DNA of 64,000 bases from assembly GCF_022811845.1 (NCBI RefSeq), contig NZ_CP064266.1, positions 1,240,001 to 1,304,000 of the forward strand, in the 5' to 3' direction. The notes beneath the pieces are model-generated. The model made no database searches. It saw nothing but the letters and a program-made list of their open reading frames with translations, and was not told the origin of the DNA. The position numbers were made by a program, and so were the translations under genes. Every line of letters begins with the position of its first letter. Within the stretch, counting starts at the first letter, position 1. This document shows, one piece after another, positions 25,216 through 34,419 of this stretch. Origin of the DNA: Bacillus pseudomycoides (GTDB lineage: Bacteria; Bacillota; Bacilli; Bacillales; Bacillaceae_G).

Positions 25216-25339
25216 CGTTTTTTTTAAAAGTAGTATCTTCTTTTTTATAATATTTCTTTGAAATTTCCTCATAAAACGCGACAGATGTCGTGTAAAAATA
25301 TGGGGCTAACCATAGGAAACCAATTCCTAAATACAGATG
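25211..25339 (-). pseudogene. C-terminal relic of a second DUF975 gene
   Basis: Directly after the TAG of the DUF975 gene, in the same frame, 42 sense codons read HLYLGIGFLWLAPYFYTT, SVAFYEEISKKYY and KKEDTTFKKND before a stop. This parallels the end of the upstream protein (GLGLLWLCPYISTTTAHFYQYVSEK). It is therefore the 3' end of a diverged tandem paralogue whose body has been deleted, or a tail segment cut off by a new stop codon. Confidence 0.75.
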
Positions 25340-26128
25340 CTATGCTTTCTCTGATACATACTGATAAAAATGAGCAGTCGTTGTACTAATATATGGACAG
25401 AGCCAAAGCAATCCAAGCCCGAAAGGAATCATCGCTAATATTCCCCAACCAATGAAGCTGAGCCATAAAAGGAATAAATCCATTTTGTGTCCTTTCATTA
25501 TTTTTTTACTTTCTTTCATCGTTTGTAAAACACCATATTCTGGATTGTCTATCATAACATAATAAGTCATCGCATATGAAAAGTACGCAATAATAATGAC
25601 AATAAATGAAACAAATAATAAAACAAAAAATGCGATTGCTGATCCTTCCCCAGCACCCCTTGTCTCATCTCCTAACAAACCAACAATAATCATTAGCACG
25701 AAGGGAATCCATATTCCAGAATATAAAGAGATTAAAAGCATCGCCTTTGCAGCATTCATCATTCTTCTAAAACCGCGAAAACCTTCAAATAAAGCATCTA
25801 TTGTAGCACCTTTTCTCCTGCTAATATTTAAAAACACATTCGTGTAACCATACGCTGTAATACCATATGATCCAAGATTCATAAACATCATAAGCCCATA
25901 CAAAATAACGAAAGTAACAATAAAACCGATTGTCGCCGTTTCCTGTTCAAATAAATTGATAGAACTACCAAATGACATAAATAAAAGAACAAAAGGAATA
26001 ATGACAATAAAAGTTGCAACTGTTGATATAATATAACTTAAAATAACATATAAGAGTGTTGAACCTACGCCGAGCCCCCATTTTCCCCTTAATGATTGTA
26101 AAGCTTCTCGTTTCATTTCACTAATCAC
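25340..26128 (-). CDS. DUF975 family membrane protein
   Basis: Integral membrane protein of 262 residues with about six hydrophobic segments, of the DUF975 family. The N-terminal motif ISEMKREALQSLRGKWGLGV and the C-terminal IPFGLGLLWLCPYISTTTAHFY are typical. Its function is unknown. GTG at 26128 follows AAAGGAGATGAG and is preferred to the earlier TTG. It lies alone between nuo and atp, and a paralogous tail follows its stop. Confidence 0.85.
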   Translation of the reverse strand: MISEMKREALQSLRGKWGLGVGSTLLYVILSYIISTVATFIVIIPFVLLFMSFGSSINLFEQETATIGFIVTFVILYGLMMFMNLGSYGITAYGYTNVFLNISRRKGATIDALFEGFRGFRRMMNAAKAMLLISLYSGIWIPFVLMIIVGLLGDETRGAGEGSAIAFFVLLFVSFIVIIIAYFSYAMTYYVMIDNPEYGVLQTMKESKKIMKGHKMDLFLLWLSFIGWGILAMIPFGLGLLWLCPYISTTTAHFYQYVSEKA

Positions 26129-26290
26129 TTTCTCATCTCCTTTTCTAATCAAAGTTGTAAAGCTTTTCCCTAAATAGAATCAGAATAATTATACCATTTT
26201 TGGAAATATTTTTTCGTTATATAATGATTTTGATACAACAATCAACAATGTCTAAAAAAAGAAAGTGTTGTTACCTATAAGTCATAAAAC

Positions 26291-26330
26291 AAAAAAATCC
26301 GTAAAGGAATGAACCTTTACGGATTTTTTT
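26291..26330 (-). terminator. atp operon terminator
   Basis: AAAAAAATCCGTAAAGG / CCTTTACGGATTTTTTT, a 17-bp stem with a 6-nt loop overlapping the end of atpC, with a T run on the minus strand. Confidence 0.93.
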
Positions 26331-26730
26331 ATTTCATATCGGAAACGTTCAAACGGTTTACTGCACGCTGCAGCGCCAGCTCTGCACGCTTGAAGTCAAC
26401 ATGTACTTGTTTATCTTGCATACGTTGCTCAGCACGGCGCTTCGATTCGTTTGCACGATGAATATCGATATGGCTTGCTTCTTCAGCAGATGGTGCCAAT
26501 ACTGTTACTTTATCTGGACGAACTTCGATAAAGCCACCGCTTACTGCTACATAATCAGTGTGACCGCCGTTTTTCAAACGAACCGCACTAATTTTTAGCG
26601 GTGCAACAGTTGGAATGTGACCTGGTAAGATCCCCATTTCCCCGCTCTCTGCTTTTACACTTACCATTTCTACTTCTTTTTCGTAAACCGGTCCATCAGG
26701 AGTTACAATACTGACTGGAAATGTCTTCAT
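26329..26730 (-). CDS. atpC: ATP synthase epsilon subunit
   Basis: Part of the F1 central stalk that couples rotation and can inhibit ATP hydrolysis. It has 133 residues: an N-terminal beta-sandwich (VSVKAESGEMGILPGHIPTVAPL) and a C-terminal helical hairpin (RAEQRMQDKQVHVDFKRAEL). It is the last gene of the atp operon, 20 nt after atpD. Confidence 0.96.
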   Translation of the reverse strand: MKTFPVSIVTPDGPVYEKEVEMVSVKAESGEMGILPGHIPTVAPLKISAVRLKNGGHTDYVAVSGGFIEVRPDKVTVLAPSAEEASHIDIHRANESKRRAEQRMQDKQVHVDFKRAELALQRAVNRLNVSDMK

Positions 26731-26750
26731 AATTCGTCCCTCCTAAGGCC

Positions 26751-28145
26751 TTACGCCATCATTTTCTTCGCGTTTTCAATAACTTCTTCAATACCACCAA
26801 CAAGACGGAATGCATCTTCTGGAAGGTCATCATATTTTCCTTCTAGAATTTCTTTGAAACCACGAACTGTGTCTTTTACAGGTACATAAGAACCTTTTTG
26901 ACCTGTAAATTGCTCCGCTACGTGGAAGTTTTGTGATAAGAAGAACTGAATGCGACGAGCACGTTGTACAACTAACTTATCTTCTTCAGAGATCTCATCC
27001 ATACCTAAGATAGCGATGATATCTTGAAGTTCTTTATAACGTTGAAGCGTTTGCTGTACTTGACGAGCTACTTCATAATGCTCTTCTCCTACGATTTCTG
27101 GAGAAAGTGCACGAGATGTAGATGCTAATGGATCTACCGCTGGATAAATACCCATTTGTGTTAAACGACGCTCTAAGTTTGTTGTTGCATCTAAGTGAGC
27201 GAACGTTGTAGCTGGTGCTGGGTCAGTATAGTCATCGGCTGGTACATATACCGCTTGGATAGACGTGATAGACCCTTTATTTGTAGATGTAATACGCTCT
27301 TGTAATTGACCCATTTCAGTTGCAAGTGTTGGTTGGTAACCTACCGCAGATGGCATACGACCAAGAAGGGCAGATACTTCAGAACCCGCTTGCGTGAAAC
27401 GGAAGATATTATCGATGAACAATAGTACGTCTTGTCCTTGCTCATCACGGAAATGTTCAGCCATTGTTAATCCTGTTAATGCAACACGTTGACGTGCACC
27501 AGGTGGCTCGTTCATTTGTCCGAATACCATCGCTGTTTTCTTGATTACGCCAGAATCACTCATTTCGTGGTATAAGTCGTTACCCTCACGAGTACGCTCA
27601 CCTACACCAGCGAATACAGAAATACCGCCGTGCTCTTGTGCGATGTTGTTAATTAACTCCTGGATTAATACTGTTTTACCTACACCGGCACCACCGAATA
27701 GACCGATTTTACCACCTTTAATGTAAGGAGCAAGTAAGTCTACTACTTTAATACCAGTTTCAAGAATTTCTACTTTTGTAGATAACTCTTCGAATGCAGG
27801 TGCTTGACGGTGAATTGGATCACGGCGTACATCTGCTGGAACCTCACCATCTAAGTCAATTGCATCACCTAATACGTTAAATACGCGACCAAGTGTTGCA
27901 TCACCAACTGGAACAGAAATCGCTTTACCAGTATCTTCTACTGCAGTACCACGAACAAGTCCGTCTGTGGAAGACATCGCAACTGTACGAACTGTATCAT
28001 CACCTAAGTGAAGTGCAACTTCTAAAGTTAAGTTAACTGCGTCTTGTTTAATTCTAAGGGCATTGTAGATTTCAGGTAGCTTTCCGCCGTCAAACTTAAC
28101 GTCTACAACCGGACCCATGATTTGCGTAACGCGCCCTTTATTCAT
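26751..28145 (-). CDS. atpD: ATP synthase beta subunit
   Basis: Catalytic subunit of F1, 464 residues. The P-loop is GGAGVGKTVLIQEL, the catalytic glutamate lies in AGVGERTREGNDLYHEM and the signature PAVDPLASTSR is present. The ATG follows GGAGGGAACCCG. It is separated from atpG by 236 nt that hold a dispersed repeat, an unusual gap for an atp operon. Confidence 0.97.
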   Translation of the reverse strand: MNKGRVTQIMGPVVDVKFDGGKLPEIYNALRIKQDAVNLTLEVALHLGDDTVRTVAMSSTDGLVRGTAVEDTGKAISVPVGDATLGRVFNVLGDAIDLDGEVPADVRRDPIHRQAPAFEELSTKVEILETGIKVVDLLAPYIKGGKIGLFGGAGVGKTVLIQELINNIAQEHGGISVFAGVGERTREGNDLYHEMSDSGVIKKTAMVFGQMNEPPGARQRVALTGLTMAEHFRDEQGQDVLLFIDNIFRFTQAGSEVSALLGRMPSAVGYQPTLATEMGQLQERITSTNKGSITSIQAVYVPADDYTDPAPATTFAHLDATTNLERRLTQMGIYPAVDPLASTSRALSPEIVGEEHYEVARQVQQTLQRYKELQDIIAILGMDEISEEDKLVVQRARRIQFFLSQNFHVAEQFTGQKGSYVPVKDTVRGFKEILEGKYDDLPEDAFRLVGGIEEVIENAKKMMA

Positions 28146-28195
28146 CGGGTTCCCTCCTAGCTTTCTTTAAATTAGCCAGCTTTCTATGAGAGTCG

Positions 28196-28378
28196 GCTTT
28201 CATTTTTTATTAGTATAGCTTGGACGACTCTTCCAAAAGAGCCGCTTCCGCTTTTTATTAATCTAGCTCCAGCGGTTAGAATGCTCGGTGGCTTCGCTTT
28301 TTCCTGCGAGGCAAAGAGCGCCTCTACGTCAAAAGCTCCATCCCCCTCCCATTCTGAACGAACCGCTTCCGCCTTATA
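28196..28378 (-). repeat. Dispersed GC-rich repeat, family 1 (copy A)
   Basis: One full unit (28257-28378, minus orientation) with hallmark pieces GAAGCGGTTCG, AGAATGGGAGGGGGATGGAG, TGACGTAGAGGCGC and GCTGGAGCTAGATT, plus partial units toward atpD. It closely matches copies at 29421, 41103, 48791 and 50648. The type resembles the bcr repeats of the Bacillus cereus group. It lies between atpG and atpD. Confidence 0.85.
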
Positions 28379-28381
28379 TTA

Positions 28382-29242
28382 CTATTCTAACGCTGCTGCG
28401 CCACCAACGATTTCCGTAATCTCTTGCGTAATCGCTGCTTGACGAGCACGGTTGAATGAAAGTGTAAGTGAATCGATAACTTCCATCGCGTTGTCTGTAG
28501 CACTTTTCATTGCTGTCATACGCGCTGCGTGTTCACTTGCTTTACCATCTAGTAATGCACCGTACACTAAGCTTTCTGCGTATTGTGGCAATAATACTTT
28601 TAAGATATCTTCTTCAGAAGGTTCGAATTCATAAGCCGTCGTCGGTTTGTCAGACGTCACTTCCGTAAGCGGTAAAATTTTATTTTCCGTTACTTCTTGT
28701 GAAATTTTACTTACAAAATGGTTGTAGTAAATGTACAGTTCATCATAAGCACCATCTGCGAACATCGCGATTGCTCGAGAAGCAAGGTCTTTAACATCTG
28801 CAAATGATGGGTGGTCAGATAATCCAACTACTTCATCAATAATGTTAAAGCCGCGACGTTTTAAATAATCACGTCCTAGTCGTCCAAGCACAATAATTGA
28901 ATATTGGTTTGAATCCATATTATGACGTTCACGAATTACGTTACTTACTGTACGTAATACGTTACTGTTATAACCACCTGCTAGTCCGCGATCAGATGTA
29001 ATAACGATGTATCCTGTACGTTTTACAGGACGCGCTGTTAGCATTGGATGATTGATCCCTTTGCTACCTTGCGCAATACTCGCTACTACTTCTTGAATCT
29101 TTTCCATATACGGAACGAAAGATTTAGCATTTTGCTCTGCACGACTTAACTTCGATGCAGATACCATCTCCATCGCTTTCGTAATTTGACTCGTTTTCTT
29201 AGTCGAGTTAATTTTCGCTTTTATATCGCGTAAAGATGCCAC
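28382..29242 (-). CDS. atpG: ATP synthase gamma subunit
   Basis: Rotor shaft of F1, 286 residues. The N-terminal coiled-coil helix starts MASLRDIKAKINSTKKTSQITKAMEMVSA, of which the middle part is strongly conserved, and the C-terminal helix contains NAMEVIDSLTLSFNRARQAA and ITQEITEIVGGAAAL. It is flanked on both sides by dispersed repeats, unlike the tight spacing of the other atp genes. Confidence 0.97.
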   Translation of the reverse strand: MASLRDIKAKINSTKKTSQITKAMEMVSASKLSRAEQNAKSFVPYMEKIQEVVASIAQGSKGINHPMLTARPVKRTGYIVITSDRGLAGGYNSNVLRTVSNVIRERHNMDSNQYSIIVLGRLGRDYLKRRGFNIIDEVVGLSDHPSFADVKDLASRAIAMFADGAYDELYIYYNHFVSKISQEVTENKILPLTEVTSDKPTTAYEFEPSEEDILKVLLPQYAESLVYGALLDGKASEHAARMTAMKSATDNAMEVIDSLTLSFNRARQAAITQEITEIVGGAAALE

Positions 29243-29420
29243 AGGTTTTCACCACCTTTTTTCCGGAAGTTGGCACGATTAGTAAGAATCCTTTTCGTTC
29301 ATCTTTCTAATCTACGTTGCAAGATATTCTTGCTCATGATTGAAGGAAAAGAATAGGTGCACCTACTCTTTTCCTTTACATAACCGTCAGCAATTCCTGT
29401 AAGAGTTGCCTGTTTATATA

Positions 29421-29583
29421 ATCTAGTTTCAGCGGCTAACGAGCCGCTTCCGCTTTTTATTCAATCTAGCTGCGGTGGCTAGAAGGGTCGGTCATTTCAC
29501 CCCTTCCTGCGAGGCAAAAAACGCCTCTTCGTCAGGAGTTCCAATGTCCTCCCCTTCTGGACGAGCCACCTCCGCTTTTTATT
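29421..29583 (-). repeat. Dispersed GC-rich repeat, family 1 (copy B)
   Basis: One unit in minus orientation with a partial neighbour, reaching the atpA stop. It carries the family pieces (AGCCGCTTCCGCTTTTTAT, CCTGCGAGGCAAAAAACG, CTTCGTCAGGAG). It fills much of the 339-nt gap between atpA and atpG; the remaining part (29243-29420) shows no gene. Confidence 0.85.
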
Positions 29584-31090
29584 ATTCAGAAGCTACGAAT
29601 ACTTTTTTAAATCCGTTGATTGCTGCTGCAAATTTGTCGTCATCCGCAAGTTTCTTTGTTGTGCGAATTTCGCTTAATAATTCAGCTGCATTTGAATCTA
29701 ACCAAGCATGGAATTCTTCTTCAAAACGAGTGATATCTGCTACTGGGATATCATCTAGGAATCCACGTGTTAGAGCGTATAGAATGATAACTTGTTTCTC
29801 TACTCGTAACGGTTTGTGTAATCCTTGTTTTAATACTTCAACTGTGCGAGCACCACGGTTTAATTTCGCTTGTGTTGCTTTATCAAGGTCAGAACCGAAC
29901 TGAGCGAACGCTTCTAACTCACGGTAAGATGCAAGGTCAAGACGAAGTGTACCTGATACTTTACTCATCGCTTTAATCTGAGCAGATCCACCAACACGAG
30001 ATACTGAAGTACCTGCATCGATCGCTGGACGTACGCCAGAGAAGAATAAATCAGATTGTAAGAAGATTTGTCCATCTGTAATAGAGATTACGTTTGTTGG
30101 GATGTAAGCTGATACGTCCCCTGCTTGTGTTTCGATGAAAGGTAGAGCTGTTAAAGAACCGCCGCCTTTTGCATCACTTAATTTTGCCGCACGCTCTAGT
30201 AAGCGAGAATGTAAGTAGAATACATCCCCTGGATATGCTTCACGACCTGGAGGACGACGTAATAGTAATGAAAGCTCACGGTAAGCAGCTGCTTGTTTTG
30301 ATAAGTCATCATATACTACTAATACGTGTTTACCATTGTACATGAACTCTTCACCCATTGTTACACCAGCATAAGCAGCTAAGTATAATAATGGAGCTGG
30401 TTGAGAAGCTGATGCAGTTACAACGATTGTGTATTCTAACGCACCGTGCTTACGTAGTGTTTCTACTACGTTACGTACTGTAGATTCTTTTTGTCCAATT
30501 GCAACGTAGATACAAATCATATCTTCATCTTTTTGATTTAAGATTGTATCAAGTGCAACTGCTGTTTTACCAGTTTGGCGGTCACCAATGATTAACTCAC
30601 GTTGACCACGACCGATTGGTACAAGAGCATCGATCGCTTTAATACCTGTTTGAAGTGGCTCATGAACAGATTTACGATCCATTACACCTGGTGCTGGACT
30701 TTCGATTGGACGAGTGCTTGTTGTATTGATTGGGCCTAAACCATCTACTGGTTGACCTAATGGGTTTACAACACGACCGATTAGTTCTTTTCCTACTGGC
30801 ACTTGCATGATGCGACCAGTACGACGAACTTCGTCACCTTCACGGATTTCTGTGTAAGGTCCTAAAATAATGATACCTACGTTATTTTCCTCTAAGTTTT
30901 GTGCTAGTCCCATAACGCCGTTAGAGAACTCTACAAGTTCACCAGCCATAACGTTATCAAGACCATGAGCACGCGCGATACCGTCACCAACTTGGATAAC
31001 TGTACCAACATCACTAACTTCGATTTCAGACTGATAGTTCTCAATTTGTTGCTTTATCAGTGCGCTAATTTCTTCAGCTCTGATGCTCAT
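29582..31090 (-). CDS. atpA: ATP synthase alpha subunit
   Basis: Non-catalytic nucleotide-binding subunit of F1, 502 residues. The P-loop is GDRQTGKTAVALD, with family motifs PGREAYPGDVFYLHSRLLER and PAIDAGTSVSRVG. The ATG at 31090 follows AGGGGTG; a GTG three codons upstream is part of that site and is rejected. It starts just after atpH. Confidence 0.97.
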   Translation of the reverse strand: MSIRAEEISALIKQQIENYQSEIEVSDVGTVIQVGDGIARAHGLDNVMAGELVEFSNGVMGLAQNLEENNVGIIILGPYTEIREGDEVRRTGRIMQVPVGKELIGRVVNPLGQPVDGLGPINTTSTRPIESPAPGVMDRKSVHEPLQTGIKAIDALVPIGRGQRELIIGDRQTGKTAVALDTILNQKDEDMICIYVAIGQKESTVRNVVETLRKHGALEYTIVVTASASQPAPLLYLAAYAGVTMGEEFMYNGKHVLVVYDDLSKQAAAYRELSLLLRRPPGREAYPGDVFYLHSRLLERAAKLSDAKGGGSLTALPFIETQAGDVSAYIPTNVISITDGQIFLQSDLFFSGVRPAIDAGTSVSRVGGSAQIKAMSKVSGTLRLDLASYRELEAFAQFGSDLDKATQAKLNRGARTVEVLKQGLHKPLRVEKQVIILYALTRGFLDDIPVADITRFEEEFHAWLDSNAAELLSEIRTTKKLADDDKFAAAINGFKKVFVASE

Positions 31091-31101
31091 GTGCTTCACC
31101 C

Positions 31102-31644
31102 CTATCTATTCTTCATAAGTTCACGCTGAATACGTGCTAATTTTCCTTGTAAACTACCATCATAAATGCGATTTCCAATGCGTACTTTAATGCCGCCTAG
31201 TAAATCTTCATCTACAACATTTTTTATACGGATTGCATCTTTTCCTGTTCTTTTTGCAAATGATTCTGCAATGTTAAGCTTTTCATCTTCTGATAGAAGA
31301 CGAACTGAATATACAGTTGCATCAGCTACGTTACGTTCTTCATTAGCAAGAGCAACATATTCATTTGCAATTTCAGGTAGAATCTCAATACGTTTGTTAT
31401 CAACTAAAATATATAGCGTATTTAAAATTGATTCAGAAACAGAAGCAAACACGTTAGAAAGAAACGTTTTTTTCTGCTCCTTTGAAATGTTTGGTTGTGT
31501 TAAAAAGCTATGTAGTTCTCCGTTCTTTACAAAAACGTTTTGTACAAGGCGTAATTCTTCCTCAAACATTTCTAATACGTGTTTTTCTTTTGCAATTTGA
31601 AAAAGAGCGACAGCATAACGTTTTGCTACAATCTCATTGCTCAT
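31102..31644 (-). CDS. atpH: ATP synthase delta subunit
   Basis: Stator cap that joins F1 to the b subunits (OSCP type). It has 180 residues. The N-terminal helical domain begins VAKRYAVALFQIAKE and the C-terminal part contains DEDLLGGIKVRIGNRIYDGS, the OSCP signature. It overlaps the atpF end by 4 nt. Confidence 0.95.
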   Translation of the reverse strand: MSNEIVAKRYAVALFQIAKEKHVLEMFEEELRLVQNVFVKNGELHSFLTQPNISKEQKKTFLSNVFASVSESILNTLYILVDNKRIEILPEIANEYVALANEERNVADATVYSVRLLSEDEKLNIAESFAKRTGKDAIRIKNVVDEDLLGGIKVRIGNRIYDGSLQGKLARIQRELMKNR

Positions 31645-32147
31645 CGCGCTTCTCCTACTTCTTTAATATAATCGCGAATTAATTTCACTTGGTCTTCTTC
31701 TTTTAATTCTTTTTCAATTACTTTAGAAGCAATTTGAACAGATAAAGAAGCGACTTGCTCTTGCAGAGCAGCAATCGCATGCTCTTTTTCGCGTTGAATT
31801 TCTTGTACAGCAGATGCTTTAATAGATTCTGCTTCTTCTTTTGCAGCAGCAACAATACCATCTTTTTGATCTTCTGCTTGCTTTTTCGCTCTTTCGATTA
31901 ACTCTTGTGCTTCAACACGTGATTGTTTTAACATTTCACGTTGTTCTTCTACTAACTTTCTCGCCTCTGCATTGTTTTGTTCTGCAGCGTCGATCTCACT
32001 AGCAACATGCTCTTCACGTTCCTTCATAATTCCCATCAAAGGACCCCAAGCAAATTTACGTAGCATGATTAATAAAATTAGGAAAACAAACAATGTATAA
32101 GCAATCGTTCCAAATGGAATGGCAGCTCCTAAAATTAAAGTTGGCAC
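31641..32147 (-). CDS. atpF: ATP synthase b subunit
   Basis: Peripheral stalk, 168 residues. One N-terminal membrane helix (about 7-27) precedes a long charged coiled coil (about 35-150). The start is GTG after AAGGGAGTG. Between it and atpE lies a 127-nt gap with no gene seen. Confidence 0.95.
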   Translation of the reverse strand: MPTLILGAAIPFGTIAYTLFVFLILLIMLRKFAWGPLMGIMKEREEHVASEIDAAEQNNAEARKLVEEQREMLKQSRVEAQELIERAKKQAEDQKDGIVAAAKEEAESIKASAVQEIQREKEHAIAALQEQVASLSVQIASKVIEKELKEEDQVKLIRDYIKEVGEAR

Positions 32148-32274
32148 AAGGATTCACTCCCTTCGAGATATCTAATTTGACCATATGAAAAAAAAAGACA
32201 TACATTTCGTTCATAAAGCAATGGCGAAGAAAGTCCAAAAACACTCTTCGCCATCTATGTAAGGGGAGTCTCCC

Positions 32275-32493
32275 TTATTTGTTCATTACGATGAATGCAA
32301 TAACTACACCGATGATTGGAAGTGCCTCAACTAATGCAACCCCGATGAACATAATTGTTTGAAGTGCGCCTTTTAATTCTGGTTGACGAGCAACACCTTC
32401 GATTGTACGTGATACGATAAGACCGTTACCAATACCTGCACCTAATGCTGATAAACCAATTGCAATTGCAGCTGCGATTACACCTAAACTCAT
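32275..32493 (-). CDS. atpE: ATP synthase c subunit
   Basis: Forms the membrane rotor ring, 72 residues as two helices. The glycine-rich helix contains ALGAGIGNG, the polar loop is RQPEL and the ion-binding carboxylate is E56 in GVALVEALP. The lack of the polar Na+-site residues suggests a proton ring. Confidence 0.97.
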
Positions 32494-32555
32494 TTAATTT
32501 GTCCTCCTTTGTATTATAAAAAAAATAGATTTTTTTACTTACTTATTAAAGTATA

Positions 32556-33275
32556 TTAATGGTCATGACTTACTTTATGAGCCATATAAACCATCGTTAA
32601 CATTGTAAAGATAAACGCTTGGATTGAACCAACGAATACACTGAATCCCATCCACGCTAACATTGGCACAATAGCACCCAATGCTCCAAGTGCTGTAGCT
32701 CCACCTAATTTAGCTAGTAATCCTAATAAAATCTCACCAGCATAGATGTTACCGAATAGACGAAGACCTAACGTTAATGTGTTCGCAAATTCTTCAATAA
32801 CCTTTAATGGGAATAAGAACTTCATAGGTTGGAAAAACCCTTTTAAGTATTCTTTCGTACCCTTCATCTTAATTCCATAATAATGGGTGAGGGTAACTAC
32901 CATCACGGCTAATGTTAATGTAACTGCTGGGTCAGACGTTGGCGATCTCCACCATGCAATGTGTTCGCCAGCCTCAGTTGTTGAGTACATGAATGGTAGA
33001 CCGAGCATGTTTGATACGAAAATAAACATCATAAGTGTAACGCCGAGTGTTAAGAAGCGTCCACCTGTTTTCCAGTCCATCGTACTGTTAATAATCCCTT
33101 TAGCAAAGTCTAAAACCCATTCAAGGAAGTTTTGCATTCCTGTTGGACGAAGAGCTAAGCTGCGAGTCCCGATAACAGCGATTATGAAAACAATAAGTGC
33201 TGCAACAGTAACCATCATGACTGAGGATAAATCGAACGTTAAACCTAGAAATTCAACTAATTTACCGTGTTCCAC
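32556..33275 (-). CDS. atpB: ATP synthase a subunit
   Basis: Membrane stator that forms the proton half-channels against the c ring, 239 residues. The essential arginine lies in ANTLTLGLRLFGNIYAGE. The C-terminal helix contains SIQAFIFTMLTMVYMAHK with the conserved glutamine. The ATG at 33275 lies 7 nt after atpI. Confidence 0.96.
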   Translation of the reverse strand: MEHGKLVEFLGLTFDLSSVMMVTVAALIVFIIAVIGTRSLALRPTGMQNFLEWVLDFAKGIINSTMDWKTGGRFLTLGVTLMMFIFVSNMLGLPFMYSTTEAGEHIAWWRSPTSDPAVTLTLAVMVVTLTHYYGIKMKGTKEYLKGFFQPMKFLFPLKVIEEFANTLTLGLRLFGNIYAGEILLGLLAKLGGATALGALGAIVPMLAWMGFSVFVGSIQAFIFTMLTMVYMAHKVSHDH

Positions 33276-33282
33276 TAGTAAT

Positions 33283-33678
33283 TCACCTCTCTTCCCTGCT
33301 CTTATACTCTAAATAAAGAAAATCTATGATCATGACAAGATATCCTGTCAGCAATCCTACACCTAAGCTCCACATCGCAATTAAATGCTGATATTTCGCT
33401 GCAAATAAAATTAATAGCCCAATCGTGGCAAATCTTGAATATGTACTTACAGCCGTTGCTTTAAATTTCACGTTCTCTCCATTGGTAACGCGATCTAATA
33501 GCTTGTCTGTTCTACGTGCAATGATGCGCAAACTAAGAAAACTGAAAATCGTTCCGATAATCAGCCCAAGAAATACATCCTTGTAAGAGGTAAATCCCCA
33601 TCCTAGCACTAGAAGCGCAAGCAAGTAGTACATATATTTCTTTTGTCTTTGGACAAGTCCATGTACGTCTATCATCAT
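33283..33678 (-). CDS. atpI: ATP synthase subunit I (AtpI)
   Basis: Four-helix membrane protein of 131 residues that in Bacillus aids Mg2+ uptake and c-ring assembly. Hydrophobic segments lie near 17-32, 35-53, 76-92 and 100-118. It follows the AtpZ-like gene with a 4-nt overlap, so it belongs to the atp operon. Confidence 0.88.
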   Translation of the reverse strand: MMIDVHGLVQRQKKYMYYLLALLVLGWGFTSYKDVFLGLIIGTIFSFLSLRIIARRTDKLLDRVTNGENVKFKATAVSTYSRFATIGLLILFAAKYQHLIAMWSLGVGLLTGYLVMIIDFLYLEYKSREER

Positions 33679-33899
33679 TGCTCTCCCGAATAGTAATGTC
33701 GAATGAGTCGAATCATTGCGTAAATCCCTGTTCCTAATCCAAGCAATAAGCCTACAATAAGAAACAACGGAAACGTTCCAACCTTACTATCAATCCATTG
33801 CCCACCAAAAATTCCAACAAGAATGGAACCGACTAATTGGGCAAGAATACCTGACATTAAAGCATAAGCTTTTACCGGGTTGCGATCGTTTTTTTGCAA
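33675..33899 (-). CDS. atpZ: AtpZ-like protein
   Basis: Two-helix hairpin membrane protein of 74 residues, first gene of the atp operon, related to the AtpZ family that works with AtpI. Conserved features are the glycine-rich helix LAQLVGSILVGIFGGQWID and the second helix LFLIVGLLLGLGTGIYAM. The start is TTG at 33899 after TTGGAGGGGTG; a more distal in-frame start would read through that site. Confidence 0.83.
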   Translation of the reverse strand: MQKNDRNPVKAYALMSGILAQLVGSILVGIFGGQWIDSKVGTFPLFLIVGLLLGLGTGIYAMIRLIRHYYSGEQ

Positions 33900-34053
33900 G
33901 GATTCACCCCTCCAATATGTAACCCTCATTCACGATGTGTTAATAATAACTCATTTTTCTGCATAAATCCTATACAAATTAAAAAGTTTACTTTTTCGTC
34001 ACGGAATAGATGCAAATTTGTCACTGAAAGCCCTACCATCTATCCCCGTTGTT

Positions 34054-34082
34054 AGCATACAATAGGGTATTAGCACTGTCAA
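34054..34082 (-). promoter_or_regulatory. Candidate atp operon promoter
   Basis: On the minus strand TTGACA (34077-34082), a 17-nt spacer and TATGCT (34054-34059), giving a leader of about 150 nt before the first atp gene. No other gene or clear structure was seen in 33900-34384. Confidence 0.7.
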
Positions 34083-34384
34083 CGAGAAATCGTAAAAAAT
34101 CAAAAAATTTGAGTATTAGTCATTTCTTGCCAAAAATGAAAACGTTACCCTTCAAAATACTGGTGAGAGATATCTAATTTCTATCCGATTTTCCTTTATA
34201 ATAGAAGAAAAAGTTCACAAGTTTGTCACGATTACATTTTTAGGATATAACGTTTTTCTTCTATAATATAGTGCTTCAGAGAAGTTAGACCTCTATAGTA
34301 TATGTGATATATATGCAAGTTATGTTGTATATACAAAAAATCCCATATATATTTATCCCCCCCTACTCTAAATATATACATAAA

Positions 34385-34416
34385 AACAGACGAGCAGGGA
34401 ATCCCTCTCGTCTGTT
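34385..34416 (-). terminator. upp terminator
   Basis: AACAGACGAG / CTCGTCTGTT with extra pairing toward the loop, just after the upp stop and followed by TTTTTA on the minus strand. Confidence 0.88.
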
Positions 34417-34419
34417 GTC

